From NCBI GenBank assembly GCA_037176725.1, contig JAZBRS010000039.1, forward strand, positions 26,510,001 to 26,574,000: DNA of 64,000 nucleotides, read 5' to 3'. Numbering within the stretch: the stretch's first letter is position 1; every line of letters starts with the position of its first letter. Below are positions 1-11,320 of the stretch, piece after piece. The notes below the pieces were generated by a model that was not told the origin of the DNA, did no database searches, and saw only the letters and a program-made list of their open reading frames with translations. Both the position numbers and the translations under genes were made by a program. The stretch comes from Posidonia oceanica. Taxonomy: Eukaryota; Streptophyta; Magnoliopsida; Alismatales; Posidoniaceae.

Positions 1-725
1 CAGTCGCCGTTCACTTGAGAGATCACCAGCATGGCATCACCGTGCACATGCGGCCTCTGCGCCTTGTGCTCGAGGGCGACTTTCAGCCCTAGGATGCATG
101 CTTCGTATTCTGCTTGATTGTTTGTGCAGGTGAAAGTCAGCTTCCTCGCGAAGGGAATCATCTGTCCCTGGGGCATGGTCAGCACTGTGCCTATGCCTCG
201 GCCCTTTTTGTTGACAGCGCCATCAAAGTAAAGCTGCCATTCCTCTTGTTTTTCAGGATTTTTCTGCTCAGAGCCCTCCATTGCGAAGAGGATGTCCTCG
301 TCGGGGAACTGCGTCTGGAGGGGTTGGTATTCAGGCAGAGGAAGATTAGCAAGATGGTCTGCCATGGCCTGACCCTTCATGGACTTCTGTGTGACAAAGG
401 TAATGTCGTACTGAGACAATAACACCTGCCACTTAGCACATCTGCCTACCATGGCCGGCTTTTGAAAGAGGAACTTGATAGGATCATGCCGGCATAAGAG
501 CTGAACTGGGTATGCCATCATGTAGTGCGTTAGTTTCTGTGCAGCCCAGACAAGGGACAAGCAGGTCTTCTCTAGTGTACTGTACCTGGCTTCGCATTCA
601 TTAAACTTCTTGCTCAGGTAATAGATGGCACGCTCCCTTCTACCAGATTCGTCATGTTGGCCCAAGACGGCGCCCATGGAATGCTGCGTGGTAGAAAGGT
701 AGAGAAGCAAAGGTCTCCCTGGTGT
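1..725 (-). pseudogene. RNase H region of element A pol
   Basis: The minus-strand frame is open from about 725 to the window edge. It first shows the RT-connected RNase H part (IYYLSKKF, KTCLSLVWAAQKL, CRHDPIKFL), then a second RNase H domain with its acidic residues visible: YFDGAVN, NNQAEYEA and GDAMLVI. Two consecutive RNase H modules are a known trait of Tat/Ogre pol. RNase H removes the RNA strand of the RNA-DNA hybrid during reverse transcription. A frameshift near 725 separates it from RT. The next domain, integrase, is beyond the left edge. Recognition is strong, but the piece cannot be translated as part of an intact polyprotein. Confidence 0.88.
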
Positions 726-1600
726 AGGGGGACCAGGACAGGAGGCTTGATCAACAGCTGCTTGATCTTGGCAAATGCAGCCTGACATTCTTCGCTCCAG
801 TCGATTTGCGCATTCTTCCTCAGGAGCTTGAATATGGGTTCGCAGATGGGCGTAAGCTGTGCAATAAAGCGACTGATATACTGTAAACACGCAAGCAGAC
901 TCCTGACCTCCTTTTCAGTTCTGGGGGGTGGCATGTCCACGATAGCTTTTGCTTTCATCGGGTCCACCTCAATCCCCCTTTGGCTAATAATGTAGCCGAG
1001 CAGCTTGCCAAAAGACACCCCGAATACACATTTCTAGGGATTCAGGCGCAATTTGTACTTCCGTAGACGGTCAAAGAGCTTTTTTAGACAGGCAAGGTGG
1101 TCTTCAGGCTCTCTGGTTTTAGCAATCATGTCGTCTACGTAGACCTCTACTTCTTGGTGCATGAGGTCGTGGAACAGTGCAGTCATGGCCCTCTGATAGG
1201 TCGCACCAGCATTCTTCAGACCGAACGGCATGACTTGGTAGCAGAAGACTCCCTAAGGGGTGATGAATGAAGTCTTTTCCATGTCTTCTTCCGCCATTTT
1301 GATTTGATTGTATCTAGAAAAGCCGTCCATGAAGGAGAGCATCTTGTGGCCCGCTGTATTGTCGACTAGGACGTCAATGTGAGGCAGGGGGAAGTCGTCC
1401 TTGGGACTTGCCTTGTTCAGGTCCCTGTAGTCGATGCAGATCCGGATTCGGCCATCTTTCTTGGGCACAGGTACAATGTTTGCCAGCCATTCAGGATAAA
1501 GAACGACCTTCAGAAAGTTGACTCTGAGCTGCTTCATTATCTCTTCTTTGATCATGAGCAGCCACTGCGGTCGCTATCTTCTCAGTTTCTGCTTTACTGG
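726..1600 (-). pseudogene. Reverse transcriptase of element A
   Basis: The order on the minus strand is the entry motif YPEWLANIVPVPKKDG, CIDYRDLNKASPKDDF, the palm segment MDGFSRYNQIKM, MPFGLKNAGATYQRAM, and the catalytic YVDDM at about 1125-1145. This is the standard Tat/Ogre RT. It copies the element RNA into DNA in the virus-like particle. The frame carries TAG stops at about 1245-1256 (where relatives have Trp), about 1033-1036 (after RLNP) and about 1573-1577. Relatives read DGFSGYNQ, whereas here the Gly is Arg. Three stops and the downstream frameshift make it a pseudogene, although the active-site aspartates survive. Confidence 0.92.
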
Positions 1601-3310
1601 CTTGGCATCCGGGTTTAAGGGCAGATTGTGCACCACTATCTCTATGTCAAGGCCGACCATATCCTCGTAACTCCAGGCGAAGACATCCGCATATTCTTTC
1701 AAGAATGCGATGAACTCTGCTCGAGCCTGGGAGGACAACTGAGCACTGATACGAACTTCTCTAACTTCCTCAGCTGTGCCGATGTTGACAACCTCTGTTT
1801 CTTCTTCAACATGGAGGTTGGGGCCTTCTGGGTCGTCGTCATAGGGCCGGAACTCGGGCAATGGTTCGTCAATCTCATCCATGCCCGTATCATCTTCCTC
1901 TCCATAAGCAATAAGTTCCGAGAGGATCTCCTTCTCAAACGAAGGACTTGTGATGTCGAAAGAGTGTATGTGTTCCGTTGCTTGGCCTTGGTGACGCTTT
2001 AGGATGGTCACGCTCACTTGGGTATTCTTGTAGCCTCGGTGCGCGACCTCCATCGCAGCAACTCCTTCTGTTGTTTGCTCTGGCCTGACTGATTCTGCTG
2101 AATGCTCTGCTGATACTGCTGAGGGCCTTGCTGATTCTGCTACTGACATTGCTGACTGTTCTGCTGCTGAGGCTGCTGACTGCTCTGTTACTGATTCTGC
2201 TTTCTGCTCTGTTACTGAGGCTGCATGTACTGCTGGTGCTCCCTCCTCTGAGTCTTCTAGTGTGCTTAGGGAGGGTATGCCGGACTGGCGGCTGGTTTGG
2301 GCACTACCGCTCGCTATGCTGCTCCGGTGAGGCATATGTTGCACAAACCACCTAGACCCGCCTTCTGATTGGAGAGTGATGAGCTCATCTGGTCTAGGGG
2401 AGTCCGGTGTTGCCGAGCCTTCTTCTAGGACCATGATAAGGGCATGGTCTTCTTGCAGAGGAGGGTCCGTAACCACGGCTTTCCCTTTCCTTTCTGCGGC
2501 TCGATGCTCTGCCAGGTCTTCTGCTATCGACTTGATTTGTTCTTGATAAAGTAGCTCTAAGTCGGACATCCACGAATCGACCTGGGCTTCTATCGCCACT
2601 CCTTCTTCCTCGTCTGAGGGGGAGTCGACGTAGTAGGCGCCGGGGGCCTGCGGCACTGGCCCGGCTGCAAGACGGATTGCTGCCCTTGGAATCTGCATGA
2701 TCTAGTTCACGGGTGCATCCGATGGTGGCAACTCTGATGTAGAAGGCCCAAATAGACAGGTCAGCGGTGCCACAGATGGATAAGCTGCCAGGGTCACTGT
2801 TGCAGGTGAAGCAGAGGCGCTCTTCTGAGGGCTCAAGGGCCCGGAGAGTGTAGTGCTCAGTTGGCCTTTTGTATCGGGCCGTAACTGAGAGAGTGCAGCC
2901 TCTGATGCCATGGGGTCATGCCATGAGAGCTGCTGCTGGTTGTCAGGAGGATGCGAAGCGGACTGCGCCGGCTGCATTCCCGAAGGTGTGGCTGTGGGAG
3001 CGGGTTGAGCCGCGCTGCTGACTGAGTTGATTAACAGCCTCTCCAGGGAGAGGGACAGTGGCACCGATGTAACTGTGACCGCTGGTAGCATGCTTGATTC
3101 TGCCAGAAGGAGTGTCTCTGACTCCTGCACTGCTGCTGTCTGTTCTAGTGATGCAGATGTGGCTGTAACAGAGTGAGAGCTTGCTAGTTTTGCCACAAGG
3201 CTTGCTGAGCTGCCTGCTGTATCTGCCAGAGGGAGAGCTGAATAAACTGACTGTGGGGCCTCTGCTCTGATCACTGTCTCTGCTGTGCCGGTTGGGACTG
3301 CCTCTGTTGT
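1574..3310 (-). pseudogene. Low-complexity linker between G-patch and RT of element A pol
   Basis: Two consecutive minus-strand open stretches (about 190 and 374 residues) are divided by a TAG near 2700. The first is rich in Ser, Ala, Pro and Thr. The second has an acidic start, then a Ser/Ala/Glu array built on repeats like SVTEQ and SAAEQSA (about 2080-2230). It ends in the recognisable pre-RT segment (EYADVFAWSYEDMVGLD, NPDAKPVKQKLRR), which is conserved in Tat/Ogre pol. The conserved end ties it to the polyprotein. The function of the repeat array is unknown; a disordered or coiled spacer is an inference. The antisense Leu-rich frame at 2128-2355 is only its shadow. Confidence 0.75.
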
Positions 3311-3316
3311 GCCAGA

Positions 3317-3856
3317 CTACTCCTCATCCGAGTAGTAGTCCTCAACACACACCCAATCCTCTATCGGCGCCGTGGCTTGATCGTTGGTAGATCCCAGAAT
3401 TCCTGCACTGGTAAAGTTAGTGAGGTCTCTGGGAATGGCTGGTTCATGGTCCTTGAGCTGAAGGCAGTGATCTTCGTTGAGCTTGGGTTCGTAGCCGAGG
3501 CCTTCAGATTTCCTCCGCTCCACTGCTACGATCGGCTCCGCGATCCCCTGGCCATGACGCCCGAGCGGTGTGCCCTTTATGTAACCCCACCTGTGACATA
3601 CATTCTCGACCATTCGAAAGGGGTTGCTGTGAACGGCCAAGGAGTTGACACGTTCAAGATCAGGAATGAAGTTAACCAGCTCGCATCGATTAACGCGATA
3701 TAGAGCTTCAGAAGTCTCGGGGTCAAACGGGATAGCTTGTGAAGACACGGGGGAGACTGCCTCGATCCGCTCCTTCTCAAAGTTCTCCGCCATGACGACA
3801 ATGACATCATCGCCACGACGGTACTTTATCATCCGATGGATGGTCGAGGGAAGGAC
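3317..3856 (-). pseudogene. G-patch-like segment downstream of protease, element A
   Basis: An open frame of about 171 residues follows a TAG at the end of protease. Near its middle it has a glycine-spaced motif (GYIKGTPLGRHGQGI followed by EGLGY), resembling the G-patch found after the protease in many plant Tat-type polyproteins and in some retroviruses, where it binds nucleic acid. It ends in an acidic tail (EDYYSDEE) followed by another TAG at about 3316. The G-patch assignment is by eye and the fit is partial. Confidence 0.65.
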
Positions 3857-4390
3857 CTAATGCTTGTGGAGCCAAGGGCGCCCAAGCAGAAGATTGAAAT
3901 TCGGCTTCAAGTCGACGACATAGAATTCTACATCGAAGACGACCGGGCCGATGGCAAGCGGAATAATCAGAATCCCTAGAGCATCATGGTGGGTGTTGTC
4001 AAAAGCTGTCATTCCCTTCACGGCTGGCGTGATATCCTCGGTTTTGAATCCGAGCTTGGTTGCAGTACGCAAGGGATAGACGTTAAGGCCTGACCCATTA
4101 TCAACCAGTGTTAGGGGAATGCGAAAGCTTTTGAACTGAACCGTGACAAACAGGGGTTGGTTATGATTAATCCCCACCGGAGGCAGCTCATCACTTGTAA
4201 AAGAGATGACCTGGGGCTCCGCAATCAACCCTACCATGCTCTCCAAGGCTGAAGGCTCAATAGACTGGGACACACGGGCGGCCTGGAACACGCGAAGAAA
4301 AGCCTCGCGGTGTTCGGCAGAGGTGTGGATTAGGTCCCAAATGGAAATGTCGGCTTTGACCTTCTTAAGTTGGGAGGTTATGTCTGCCTT
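3857..4390 (-). pseudogene. Aspartic protease of element A
   Basis: The minus-strand frame contains the retropepsin signature LVDNGSGLNVYP (active-site Asp at about 4105), then GILIIPLAIGP, FYVVDLKPNFNLLLGRPWLHKH. This is the Tat/Ogre form of the family (DNGS rather than DSGA, GRPWLH at the end). It would process the Gag-Pol precursor. A TAG follows PWLHKH, where relatives have Gln. The upstream join to the proline-rich gag tail is out of frame near 4390-4400, so the precursor is broken on both sides. Confidence 0.88.
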
Positions 4391-5345
4391 GGGTTGATTC
4401 TTTTGGCAACAGGAGGGGTTGTTCTGGCAAGCTCTAAGGGGGTAGTGGCAGGAAGCTGGGCCGCTACAGGTTGGGCAGGGATTTGGCTTGCCACGGGTTG
4501 ATTTGGGGTTAGATCTGCTACGGGTTGGTTGGAGGGTGGGGGCATAGCAAGTCCAGGGTGAGTTGGCCTAATTGCCGGTGCTGGGGGCCTGTAGACCCTC
4601 CCCGATCGCGTTACTTCCGCACACATTTCTGTGGCGTAGCTGTAAAGGACGCGATGGGTGTCCAGGGTTAAGTCAATAACCACCGGAGCACGTGCTGCGA
4701 GCATAGGAGAGGTTACAGGGGGCCTACTAGGTATTGAGGTCTACCTAGAGGGTATGGTTGTTGGGGTGGGAAGGCTAGGGCAGGTTGAGGTCTGCCTAGA
4801 AGGTGTACAGGAGCTTCTAGCTGAGGTCGCCCTAAGAGGTGGACAGGGGATCTAGGCTGGGCCCTAGCTAGGAGGTGTACAGGGGATTGAGCCTAAGGAA
4901 GCACAGCGGGGGGCGCGAAGGGGCGCTCCGGCCTGGCACACGGTCGGATCGTGTGAACTCCCGACTCAGAGCCGGCAACTGCCGCAAGATAGAGACCCAC
5001 AGGGAAAGGCTCAGAGATATCAAAGATGAGATCAGAAGGGTCTACCACGGAGGTAGCAGGCCCAGAAGGAAAGACAGAATGGATGCCTGAGGTTCCAGCC
5101 CCTGTCGAATAAGAGTGCTCCGGTAGGGGTTGGTGGATGATGCTAGAATGAGGAGGAACAGCTGAATGTGCAAATGCATGCGTGTGTGCTTGAGTGGATG
5201 CCTCGTGCGTGTCGATCACAATCGTTCCCGATTCGATCAGATCCTGAATTGCGTTCCGCAGGGAGTAGCAATTGTCCGTCGAATGCCCGACGCTTCGATG
5301 GAAATTGCAGAAGAGGTTCGGCCTAAACCAATGCGGCAGAGGACT
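4391..5345 (-). pseudogene. Gag C-terminal fragment and proline-rich spacer, element A
   Basis: The fragment starts just before a zinc-knuckle of the form C-x2-H-x4-H-x4-C (FCNFHRSVGHSTDNC, about 5270-5315). It continues through a Ser/Pro/His-rich stretch and the motif GTSGI...VVDPSDLIFDISEPFP, which is shared with element H gag at about 55040-55140. It ends in a spacer rich in Pro, Val and Gln (QPVA repeats, 4430-4560). Everything N-terminal of the knuckle (matrix/capsid-like part) is absent: the leader joins directly to this point near 5350. Homology to H gag is clear by eye. Confidence 0.8.
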
Positions 5346-6029
5346 CTACTATCCTAGGCATGGCATGTGCGAAAGGGAAGAAAATCAACCAAATATGGCA
5401 AGCAAACAACATACAACACAGCAAAAGGCAAGTGCATGGCATGTGCGAGTGTTTGTGAGCATAATAGTGAAGAAAAAGCATTCATCATGTCAAAAGGCAT
5501 ATATGCAAGGCATGTGCGTGCGTAGTGTCATAGCAAGTGTGTAAAAGAAAGCATTCAGCATTCAAAAAGCATGCATTGTTGCCAAACAAGTATGTAGACA
5601 TGCATCGTGCGGGAAATAAAGCAACAGTAAGCAGATAGATAAAGAAAGATAAAGACACGTAAGCATTAAAGCAGGTAAGAGCAGAAGCAGAGAAAAAAAA
5701 CAGGCAACAAGCAAGCAAAGAAGCAAGCAAACAAGTAAGAGCGCCATAGCGGGCAAAGCAAAGCAAAACAGAGCGCAAATCGAGGCAAAGGAGGTGCAAA
5801 ACCTAGACAGAGTAGCCACGAGGCGACTCGCTAGGAGTTTGCACAGAAAAGCGAGCAAAACAGGCAAAGAAGGCACAAAAGGCAGGCAAAGCTGCAAAGC
5901 AGGCGAGCGAAAAAAGCCAGGAACGAAGCAGACAGGCAGGCAAGCAAGCAAAAGCAAGGCAAAGGGACAAAGGCAAACAAAGACGCGAAATGCGAACGAG
6001 CGAAAGCCAAGGCGAAAGCCGGAGTCTAG
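5346..6029 (-). other. Leader of element A, joined to truncated gag
   Basis: Untranslated leader between primer site and gag remnant. It is dominated by A/G/C-rich low-complexity sequence (CAAGCAAGCAAA-type runs on the plus strand, 5700-6000). The part near 5360-5420 matches the middle of the B and H leaders (near 26220 and 52050), but the conserved roughly 300-nt block that sits just before gag in B and H is missing here. A deletion therefore removed that block together with about two thirds of gag. No independent gene is visible. Confidence 0.7.
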
Positions 6030-6050
6030 CATCCCCAGCGAAGTCGCCAC
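6030..6050 (-). other. Primer-binding site of element A
   Basis: Immediately inside the 5' LTR the minus strand reads GTGGCGACTTCGCTGGGGA, corresponding to the tRNA-Arg-type primer site of Ogre elements. It differs slightly from H (GTGGCGACTCCGTTGGGGA). Confidence 0.85.
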
Positions 6051-6163
6051 TGTAGTAATCCCAATCGGAATCAGGCTTACTATTAGCGGCGATTTGATCC
6101 GAGGAAGAGGCTCAACTCGAAAACACTTAAAATCGAGGAGAAAAGAGGAAGATAAGACAAATC

Positions 6164-6436
6164 AGAGTCGCCACCATGTCTATTAACGGAAGACAAGGAA
6201 AACCGGGGGATATGCGTCGATTAACACGCAAAACCAAGCAAGAAACGCAAAGCAAAGCAATGCAAAGGAAAACAAATGCAAATGAATGCAAATGAGATGA
6301 CTCTAGCCTAGGATAAGGGCGATATGGTCATTGCGGGCCAAAAGACTGGGCAAGGACTCCTGTTACGTGCGGGGGAGGTGTTAGGCACCCCCGACACGCC
6401 CGAGAATCGGTCTTTCTAGGCTTACGCTCGCATACG
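6164..6436 (-). other. Conserved LTR 3' core with internal primer-site look-alike (element A)
   Basis: On the minus strand this holds the cross-family block (ACGCTCGCATA... CCTAACACCT... CAGGAGTCCTTG, 6318-6436), then GGTGGCGACTCTG at 6164-6176, about 125 nt before the LTR end. Confidence 0.85.
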
Positions 6437-6714
6437 CAGGGAAATGCAGATTCGAATGCCTAAATGCCAATGAATGCCTGAATGAATGCTCATAGGTGTG
6501 CTCTAAGTGGAAGGATACAAAGCAAGGAAGTAAACGTGCTATCTAAGTGTTCAGCAGTGCTGTCTGTGTTCCGAACCGGGCGAAACCTGATTCGTGAGAA
6601 CACCAGGCAGTAAGCATCACAGCCCTATATGCAAATGCAAGCGAGAAAGCAAAACAACGGCAAAACCATGCAATGCGATCGACATGCAAGAGAAAATGGT
6701 GTAAAACGCGCAAA

Positions 6715-6945
6715 ACGAGGCAAGAAGCAAGAACGGCACGTAAAAACGGGCGGAAAGCAAGGCAGCACGCAAAACGGTGCAAAAGAAGGAGAGCGGCATG
6801 CAAAACGGTGCAAAAGAAGAGGCGAGCGCGCAAAATGGCGCAAAAGCAAAGCAGGCACGCAGAACGGTGCCAAAACGAAAGCGAGCGTGCGAAACGGCGC
6901 AAAGGCAAAGCGGGCACGCAAAACGGTGCCAAAAGCAGCGAAATA
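6715..6945. repeat. Short 30-bp minisatellite in LTR of element A
   Basis: About eight degenerate units containing GGCACGCAAAACGGTGC on the plus strand. The 30-bp period is a multiple of three, so several frames stay open, producing 100-147-residue frames on both strands that are not genes. Confidence 0.8.
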
Positions 6946-9900
6946 AAACCTCGAAAAAGTCATGCGAATGCAAATGCAGGGAAAAAGATCAGAAGAAGCT
7001 AAAGGAGAGGTAAAACAGCGCGTGCGTGAGAACAGACGCTGTTTAAGGCCACACAGAGTAGGTGTCAAGACCTACAAAGGGGAGAAGTGAGCAAATGGAG
7101 GGATTACCACTTTTTTGTGACCGTTTCCCACTAAACCGCTCCACGATGTGTCTCGTACGCTGCCCAAAGCTCGCGGCGCGATCGGATCGTGGAAAAGGGG
7201 GAAGAAAGTCACAATAAGTGGTGAATCCAGGGAAAACACCACACAAAACACCCAAGAGTACGCGAAACGGGGATATGAGTTGATAGACAGGAAGGGGAGG
7301 TTAAGCTAAACATGCAATATTTACACAAAAAACTATATAACTGAGAAAATAAAGGAACAGTAATGGCCGACGGAGACGAGCACTGTAGCAGTGAGCTACT
7401 AGAGCTCGCGACCGCCGGCACAGGGAGGCTGGGGACGAGCTGATCGGCGGAGGCGGTGGTCCTGGAGCTGATGGAGGCAGGGCGACGGTCGGCGGGGGGC
7501 GACGCGGCCTGGAACGCGCCGGAGCGCTCACCGGAGCTCTGCAGAGGCTCAGGGACTTGGTCCGGCCATTCGACGCAGCGGAGCTGCATTTCGAAGGCCG
7601 GAGGAGCCTCCTGACGTCCGTGCGGAGCTGAGGGAGTCACCGGGATCACGTTCCACTGGCTGGAGCGTCGTGAAGGCCGGAGGACTGCGCTGGAGAAGAT
7701 GACCGGACCGGCGAGCTGGAACGGAGCAGGAGGGCTGGAATCCTACTTCTAAGGGGCGGAAAAGCAGCACGGGAAGAAAAGAAGACTAAAGGAGCAGAGA
7801 ATTACCTGGCTCCGCGTCTGAATCGTCCTCCCGACCTCAGCAGCTTCAGCAGTCGTCGGCGGAGGTCGTCCGGTCGCTGCGGTGATCGTCGGTCGCTCGC
7901 GAAGGTTGGAACTGCTTCAGGGAGCGCTTCTGGTGCTTCTCGATCGGTTGGACTGAAGCTCCACAACTCGGGTGAGGATTCAGCGATTTGTGGGTTCAGA
8001 AAAGTGACTGGAGGTCGGAGGAGTTGTTTGCTGCTCGTCGGACTGGATGGGGCCCTCCGGGAGATTGCTGGAGGTCTGGGGATTGATTCTGGGTGGTTGA
8101 ACTGGCTTTTTGGAGACTGTGGGAAGAGTTTGCAGGTCGGTCGGATTTCTGGTCAGAAGGTGACACAGGTGTTTGTGGTGGCGTTCTTAGCCGGTGGTGA
8201 GGGAGAGGGCTGGAGGTCAGGGTGCTTCTGGAAGGTGGAGGTTAGGTGAGTATCTGGGAGGAATTTGGTAGGAAGTAGTGGACTGAGGTGAAGGCAATTC
8301 TGGAGTGGGTTGTGTCGGGTTGCTGTTGGCTTGCAGGTGGAGTTTCAGGTGATGAGGTGGTGTTTTAGTGGTGGAATGGCCGGGAAATGGTGAGGGAAGA
8401 ATGCAGGGTTGCTGGGTGAGTTTGGGGGAACAATTGGGAGAAGTTCTAAGGCTGGAAAGGGTGCTGGTTTGTTGGAAAAAGAAGAGGAGGATTTGCTGTG
8501 GATTTCAGAGGAGAAAGGAGAAGGTCTGGGTGTGGGAATGCTTCGGGATTTAGGTTTCTCTCCAGGATGCCAAGGAGGACTCTCAGGCTCTCTCTTGCTG
8601 CTCTCTCTTCTCTGGGAATTGAAGGATGCAGAGGAGGAGAATGGAGGTCGTTTCAGGTGGGGAAAAGGCTCTGGAATTGGTCTCTGGTTCGCTCTCCCTC
8701 TGTCGAAGATCAAAAGCTCTGAAGGAGGAAGAAGGAGGAGGGGTTTTGTTCGAGCTGGAGCACTCGAACGCCATGGCAGGAGGCTGGCTTGGGAAGGAAA
8801 GTTTGCAGGAGATTGGCAGCAGCGGCAAGAAGGTGGCCGCTGTGGCAAAGAGGAATAGGTCGGCGAGAGGCGTGGGCTAGGGGGCTGCAAACGCCGAAAG
8901 GTGGGGCGAAGGCAGAGGAAGGGCTGCAACGGGCGGCCGGCTGTGAGAGGGTGTAGGCAGAGGACGAGGACTGAGAATGGCAGACGGCTGCAGAAGGTGG
9001 AAGAGGAGGTACTGTGCGGAGGGAAAGGAGGAAGAAGAAGACGGCGTCGTGGGCCGGGCCGCGGGTTTGAAAAAAAAGGAAAAAAAAAGAAGGGAAACGG
9101 GCTGACGAGCCCAGCAGAGAGAAAAAGGAAAAAGGATAAGAGGAGGAAGAGAAATGGAGGAGAAGAAAGGGGAGAAATAAATTAGGAAAAAATAAAATAA
9201 AAATAAGCAAAATGTTAGTGTGATTGTGTTGTAGGTTAGGGTCTTGATTACATTTTTTAATGACTGTTTTTAGGTTAATTAGTGTGGTTTAAAGGGGTTT
9301 TGGGCTTGATTAGGGTTTTAGGGTTTCTTTTGTTTTTTAATTCATTTTCCACTTGATTAAGTGTTGTTAAGTCTTTTTTAAATTGTTCTTAAAATTGTGT
9401 TTCTCTTGTTAAGCATTCAGGGTATTAATTAGGATTTTTAGGACTTATTTTCGTATTAATTGGAATGGGTTTTGGGCTTTTAGTTTTAGTCTTTTAGGGT
9501 TTTCTTTTCTTAAGTCTCTTGGGATTAGGTTTTTGATTTTTATTTGTTGATTTTTCTTGATGTTTTTTTAATTGGGTTTCTTTTATCTGATTAAGTGTTT
9601 TTTAAGTCTTTTTAATGTGTTTTTCATTTTCTTTTTAATTAAGTTCTTAGGTTGCTTTTTCTTAGGTTTGCTAAGTTAGGCTTTTTTCTTTCATTAATTA
9701 CTTATCTTAGTGTTTTAATTGTTTTACTTCTTTTTAGGGTTTGTTTTTTTTTAATTCTTTTGAGAGGGTTTTCACTTTTGATGGCTTTTGATTTCATTTC
9801 AGTTTTTTCTTTGATTTTACAGTATTTTCTTTTAGTTTGTGTAGTAATCCCAGTGTTCGGATCGTCCATGCACATTGCCAAAGCTCGTGTGCACCGATCA

Positions 9901-10003
9901 GAATCAGGTTCACTATTAGCGGCTATGTCCGAGAAGGAAGACCTAACTCGAAAACATTTAAAAGGGCTAAAAAAGGAAGGAAAAGAAGAAGATAAGACAA
10001 AAT

Positions 10004-10275
10004 CGGAGTCGCCACCAAGTCTATTAGATCGGGAGACAAGGAAAATCGGGGAAATGCGTGAATAATCACGCAAAACCAAGCAAAAGATGCAATGCAAGGC
10101 AATGCAGAAGAAATGAGATGCAAATGAATGCAAAGGATGTGACTCGTGCCTAGGATAAGGGCAATATGGTCATTGCGGGCCAAGAGAGGGTAAGGACTCC
10201 TGTTACGCGCGGGGAAGGTGTTAGGCACCCCCGACACGCCCGAGAATCGGTCTTTCTAGGCTTACGCTCGCATAT
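10004..10275 (-). other. Conserved LTR 3' core with primer-site look-alike (solo LTR)
   Basis: Cross-family block at 10150-10275 and GGTGGCGACTCCG (minus strand) at 10004-10016, about 165 nt from the LTR end. Confidence 0.85.
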
Positions 10276-10529
10276 GCAGGGAAATGCAGACTTTGAATGC
10301 CTATGTGCCAATGAATGCCTATCTAAATGCTCAAAGGTGTGCTCTAAGTGGGGGAAAGCAATACAAGAAAGTAAACGTGCAATCTAAGCGCTTAGCAACG
10401 CTGTCTGTGTTCCGAACCGGGTGAAACCTGGCTCGTGAGAACTCCAGGCAGTAAGCATCACTGCCTTATATGCAAATGCGGGTGATAAAACAAAACAGCG
10501 GGGAAAACAGGCAATGCGGGCGACATGCA

Positions 10530-11320
10530 AAGGGGAAACAACGCAAAACACGCGAAACGGTGCGAGAAACGAAGCAAGAACGCAAGACGATGCAAGGAAC
10601 GAGGTTGACACGCGAAACGATGCGAGAAACAGAACAAGAACGCGAAACAGTGCAGGGAAACGAAAAGGGGTGCAAAACGGTGCAAGAAGACGAGAGGGCA
10701 CACAAAACGGAGCGAGAAAACAAAGCTGCACGCAAAAAGGAGCAAGAAAACCAAAGGGCACGCAAAACGGTGCAAGACAAAGAAGCGGTACGCAAAACGG
10801 TGGGAGAGAACGGAACTACGTGCAAAACGGAGCAAGAAAACCAAAGGGCATGCAAAACGGAGCGAGAAAACCAAAGGGCACGCAGAACGGAGCGAGAAAA
10901 CGAAGCTGCGCGCAAAATGGAGCAAGAAAACCAAAGGGAGCGAGAAAACGAAGCTGCACGCAAAACGGAGCGAGAAAACGAAGCTGCACGCAAAACGGAG
11001 CGAGAAAACGAAGCTGCATGCAAAACGGAGCAAGAAAACAGGACTGCACGCAAAAAGGAGCAAGAAAACCAAAGGGCACGCAAAACGGAGCGAGAAAACG
11101 AAGCTGCATGCAAAACGAAGCAAGAAAACAGGACTGCACGCAAAACGGAGCAAGAAAACCAAAGGGCACGCAAAACGGAGCGAGAAAACGGAACTACGCG
11201 CAAAACGGAGCAAGAAAACCAAAGGACACGCAAAACGGAGCAAGAAAACGAAAGGGCACACAAAACGGAGCGAGACGAAGAGGCGGCACGCAAAACGGTG
11301 CAAGACAAAGCAGGAAGAGT
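10530..11320. repeat. 30-bp minisatellite, about 25 units, in the solo LTR
   Basis: The plus-strand unit resembles AAAACGGAGCGAGAAAACGA followed by AGCTGCACGC, with variants (CCAAAGGGCACGC, GGACTGCACGC). The period is 30 bp, so stop-free frames of 270-370 residues appear on both strands. Composition (Arg/Lys/Glu/Gln one way, Phe/Leu/Cys/Ser the other) and exact DNA periodicity show these are by-products of the repeat. Confidence 0.9.

Noticed and set aside
2128..2355. Leu-rich 75-residue frame on the plus strand
   Set aside because: It is the antisense of the Ser/Ala/Glu repeat in the element A linker, and the other plus-strand frames across 1-5350 are likewise shadows of pol and gag.
8345..9210. 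Pro/Ser-rich frames, also at 7209-7649, 12925-14039 and 60260-60984
   Set aside because: They lie in GC- and pyrimidine-rich LTR sequence, are not conserved in frame between the family A copies, and match no known protein by eye.
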